Below the pieces are notes generated by a model that had not been told where the DNA came from, made no database searches, and worked only from the letters and a program-made list of their open reading frames with translations. 7,641 nucleotides of DNA, taken from positions 1-7,641 of the forward strand of contig CAJUEK010000056.1 of the NCBI GenBank assembly GCA_910585445.1, read 5' to 3'. This stretch comes from an uncultured Bacteroidales bacterium (lineage in GTDB: Bacteria > Bacteroidota > Bacteroidia > Bacteroidales > UBA932). A program made the position numbers and the translations under genes. Of this stretch, positions 6,652 to 7,641 are shown in pieces (position 1 is the stretch's first letter; every line of letters begins with the position of its first letter).

Positions 6652-6831
6652 CAGAGTCAACTTCTTTCCGCTCGAAGTCAACCTGAAACAGGAAATGACA
6701 GTCTTCTCCCGGGCTACGCCTTTCAGTCAAGCACTGAACGGGATAAGACCTGGCCAGACAACCAAAACAAGGGATAAAGACAATAAGTCAACTAGTATCA
6801 GTCATAAGTTAAACCAGAGTCAACTTCTTTC
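6652..6831 (+). repeat. 17-base direct repeat with four AGTCAAC cores
   Basis: CAGAGTCAACTTCTTTC occurs exactly at 6652-6668 and 6815-6831. The core AGTCAAC appears at 6655, 6676, 6786 and 6818. The last two bases of each pair's spacing, 21 and 32, are close to whole turns of the helix, which is a pattern seen in protein-binding clusters. A degraded repetitive sequence is equally possible. A 17-base exact repeat in about 1.2 kb is very unlikely by chance. Confidence 0.6.
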
Positions 6832-7006
6832 AGAGATAGGCTCCGATTTGGGGCAACCTAAATTTGGAAATGGCATCCCACGGATATGTCCGCTCTTCTG
6901 CATGCTGCTTAAAACGCAACCTGATATTGCTGCTGTCAACAAAAACGAGAATTATTACTTTTGGGGTTGAATGTAATCTCTTTATTGTCAATTGTTTGCG
7001 GCTTAA

Positions 7007-7030
7007 TGGGTGTGTCGGTTTGCATACCCA
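7007..7030 (+). other. 8-bp hairpin
   Basis: TGGGTGTG (7007-7014) pairs with CATACCCA (7023-7030) with one G-U wobble around an 8-base loop. No T tract follows, so it is not a standard terminator. It lies downstream of the chance-level promoter box at 6956-6963. Confidence 0.3.
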
Positions 7031-7153
7031 AGATTCGTTAATTGGCTAATATTAAGGTTGTTATAAGTTGTTGTTGCTAGGTTCCTGTACGGATTTTCAG
7101 CTGAGCGTTTGCCTCATGATAATAGGCACAAGTATAGAGACCGCGTGGAGGTA

Positions 7154-7300
7154 TCCATGAAATTCCAACTATGGATGGACAAGAGAGTTGGAAACAACGG
7201 TCTATCCACCGAAATGCCATTCTGGGTGGATGCCACAGAATGAGAACAAGACGAGAGTGGGAAAACAAGACGAGGCCACCTAAAACCCGGATTTCATGGA
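7154..7300 (+). other. Nested inverted repeats, possible structured RNA or decayed gene
   Basis: TCCATGAAAT (7154-7163) is complementary to ATTTCATGGA (7291-7300), and the pairing continues for two more bases past a one-base bulge. Inside lie TTCCAACT/AGTTGGAA (7163-7170, 7186-7193), which overlaps the outer arm by one base, and a hairpin CATTCTG/CAGAATG (7218-7224, 7236-7242) extended by TGG/CCA. An alternative ATCCACC/GGTGGAT pairing (7204-7210, 7225-7231) competes with that hairpin. On the minus strand the same bases encode a protein-like but unrecognised stretch ending at 7077. Confidence 0.3.
7245..7274 (+). repeat. 11-base tandem-like direct repeat
   Basis: AACAAGACGAG occurs at 7245-7255 and 7264-7274, a 19-base period, inside the folded stretch at 7154-7300. 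The function is unknown. Confidence 0.45.
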
Positions 7301-7385
7301 CAGCATGCATTTTGTCACAGACTTATCCATATGAGTCTAAGTTTCCATGGATGCAACCCAGCTTTTCTTGACAAAACCGCGGAAC

Positions 7386-7413
7386 ACAAGCAACTGGATA
7401 CAAGCAAGTTGCT
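7386..7413 (+). repeat. Overlapping direct and inverted repeat
   Basis: ACAAGCAA is repeated at 7386-7393 and 7400-7407. AGCAACT (7389-7395) is a perfect complement of AGTTGCT (7407-7413) with an 11-base loop. It is small and could be chance. Confidence 0.35.
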
Positions 7414-7514
7414 GAAATTTAATCCCATTCAGCATCAATATGTTACGCTCTACGCAAACGGCGTATAGTTCAATAATCTTAAACCTATTTCAAGACAAGA
7501 CATCCTCAGATGCC

Positions 7515-7641
7515 GCATCCGAGCCGTGTATTTGCATTTTGCAAATACGGAAAGGCGCAAAGGATGCCACTTCCCCACAGGGGGACGGGAGGAGGGGCAC
7601 ATAATATCATACCGCGAATAAGAGCGAAGCGAAGGCATCCT
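7515..7641. repeat. Extended hairpin and inverted GGATGC motifs, candidate dispersed intergenic repeat
   Basis: Three stems nest consistently. GCATCC (7515-7520) pairs with GGATGC (7562-7567), GCC (7523-7525) with GGC (7554-7556), and GTATTTGCA (7528-7536) with TGCAAATAC (7540-7548) around a TTT loop. A small TCCCC/GGGGA hairpin follows (7572-7585). AGGATGCC at 7561-7568 is inverted as GGCATCCT at the window edge (7634-7641), so the element probably continues to the right. It resembles intergenic repeats I associate with Prevotella and Bacteroides genomes, but that is recollection and not a search. The 62-codon minus frame across it is most likely spurious. Confidence 0.5.

Larger units (their letters stand above)
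6423..7641. other. 1.2-kb stretch without a supportable gene, rich in short repeats and hairpins
   Basis: No reading frame here resembles a known family. The longest candidates (plus 6695-6970, 91 codons; minus 7310-7077, 77 codons; minus 7638-7450, 62 codons) lack recognisable motifs, ribosome sites and partners. One TAnnTTTG match on the plus strand (TACTTTTG, 6956-6963) exists, but a chance match in 1.2 kb is expected. The notable content is repeated and self-complementary sequence, listed separately. Possible explanations are decayed genes, a dispersed intergenic repeat element at the right end, or an untranslated structured RNA. I see no tRNA, no CRISPR repeat-spacer pattern and no insertion-sequence ends with a target duplication. 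Confidence 0.6.

Noticed and set aside
6956..6963. TACTTTTG as a promoter for a transcript in the right-hand gap
   Set aside because: One such match is expected by chance in 1.2 kb, no TTTG lies at the right spacing, and no gene follows. It is mentioned only as context for the possible RNA.
6695..6970. Plus-strand frame of 91 codons after rarA
   Set aside because: No recognisable motif, no ribosome site, and it contains one copy of the 17-base repeat while the other copy lies upstream of it in another frame. I keep it only as a weak possibility within the non-coding stretch.
7245..7413. Short direct repeats as a CRISPR array
   Set aside because: The repeats are 8-11 bases, present in two copies each with unequal spacing, and no cas gene is present.
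7450..7638. Minus-strand frame of 62 codons at the right edge
   Set aside because: It runs through the perfect hairpin and the inverted GGATGC motifs of a probable repeat element, so its codons are explained by that structure.

Overview
This window looks like chromosomal DNA from a member of the order Bacteroidales. The evidence is a pyruvate kinase with a Bacteroidetes-style NSAH motif, outer-membrane beta-barrel proteins ending in aromatic residues, start codons with A/T-rich leaders and no Shine-Dalgarno sequence, and a TAnnTTTG promoter box of the Bacteroidetes sigma factor type. I cannot name the genus.

Layout. Bases 37-267 hold the 3' end of a plus-strand outer-membrane beta-barrel gene whose frame is broken near the window edge. 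A strong hairpin terminator (320-354) separates it from a convergent minus-strand cluster. That cluster reads, in transcription order: pyruvate kinase (3789-2386), two small predicted beta-barrel outer-membrane proteins (2374-1838 and 1835-1206), and, after a 96-base gap, a DUF1963/YwqG-like protein (1109-474). The first three genes are 11 and 2 bases apart and look like one operon. A 186-base divergent intergenic region (3790-3975) carries a perfect inverted repeat and a good promoter box. From it runs a plus-strand pair only 2 bases apart: a two-domain GNAT-like acetyltransferase (3976-5106) and the AAA+ ATPase RarA/MgsA (5109-6422).

The last 1.2 kb (6423-7641) has no gene I can support. 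It is rich in short repeats and hairpins: a 17-base direct repeat with four copies of AGTCAAC, a 12-base direct repeat, a folded stretch at 7154-7300, and an extended nested hairpin at 7515-7567. The last resembles a dispersed intergenic repeat element and appears to continue past the right edge.

Working together: pyk is core glycolysis and rarA is core replication-fork maintenance. The two barrel proteins are envelope proteins of unknown role that appear to be expressed with pyk. I see no CRISPR array, intact insertion sequence, phage gene, toxin-antitoxin pair, tRNA or rRNA, and no convincing new multi-gene system. The least explained parts are the pyk-barrel operon and the right-hand non-coding region.
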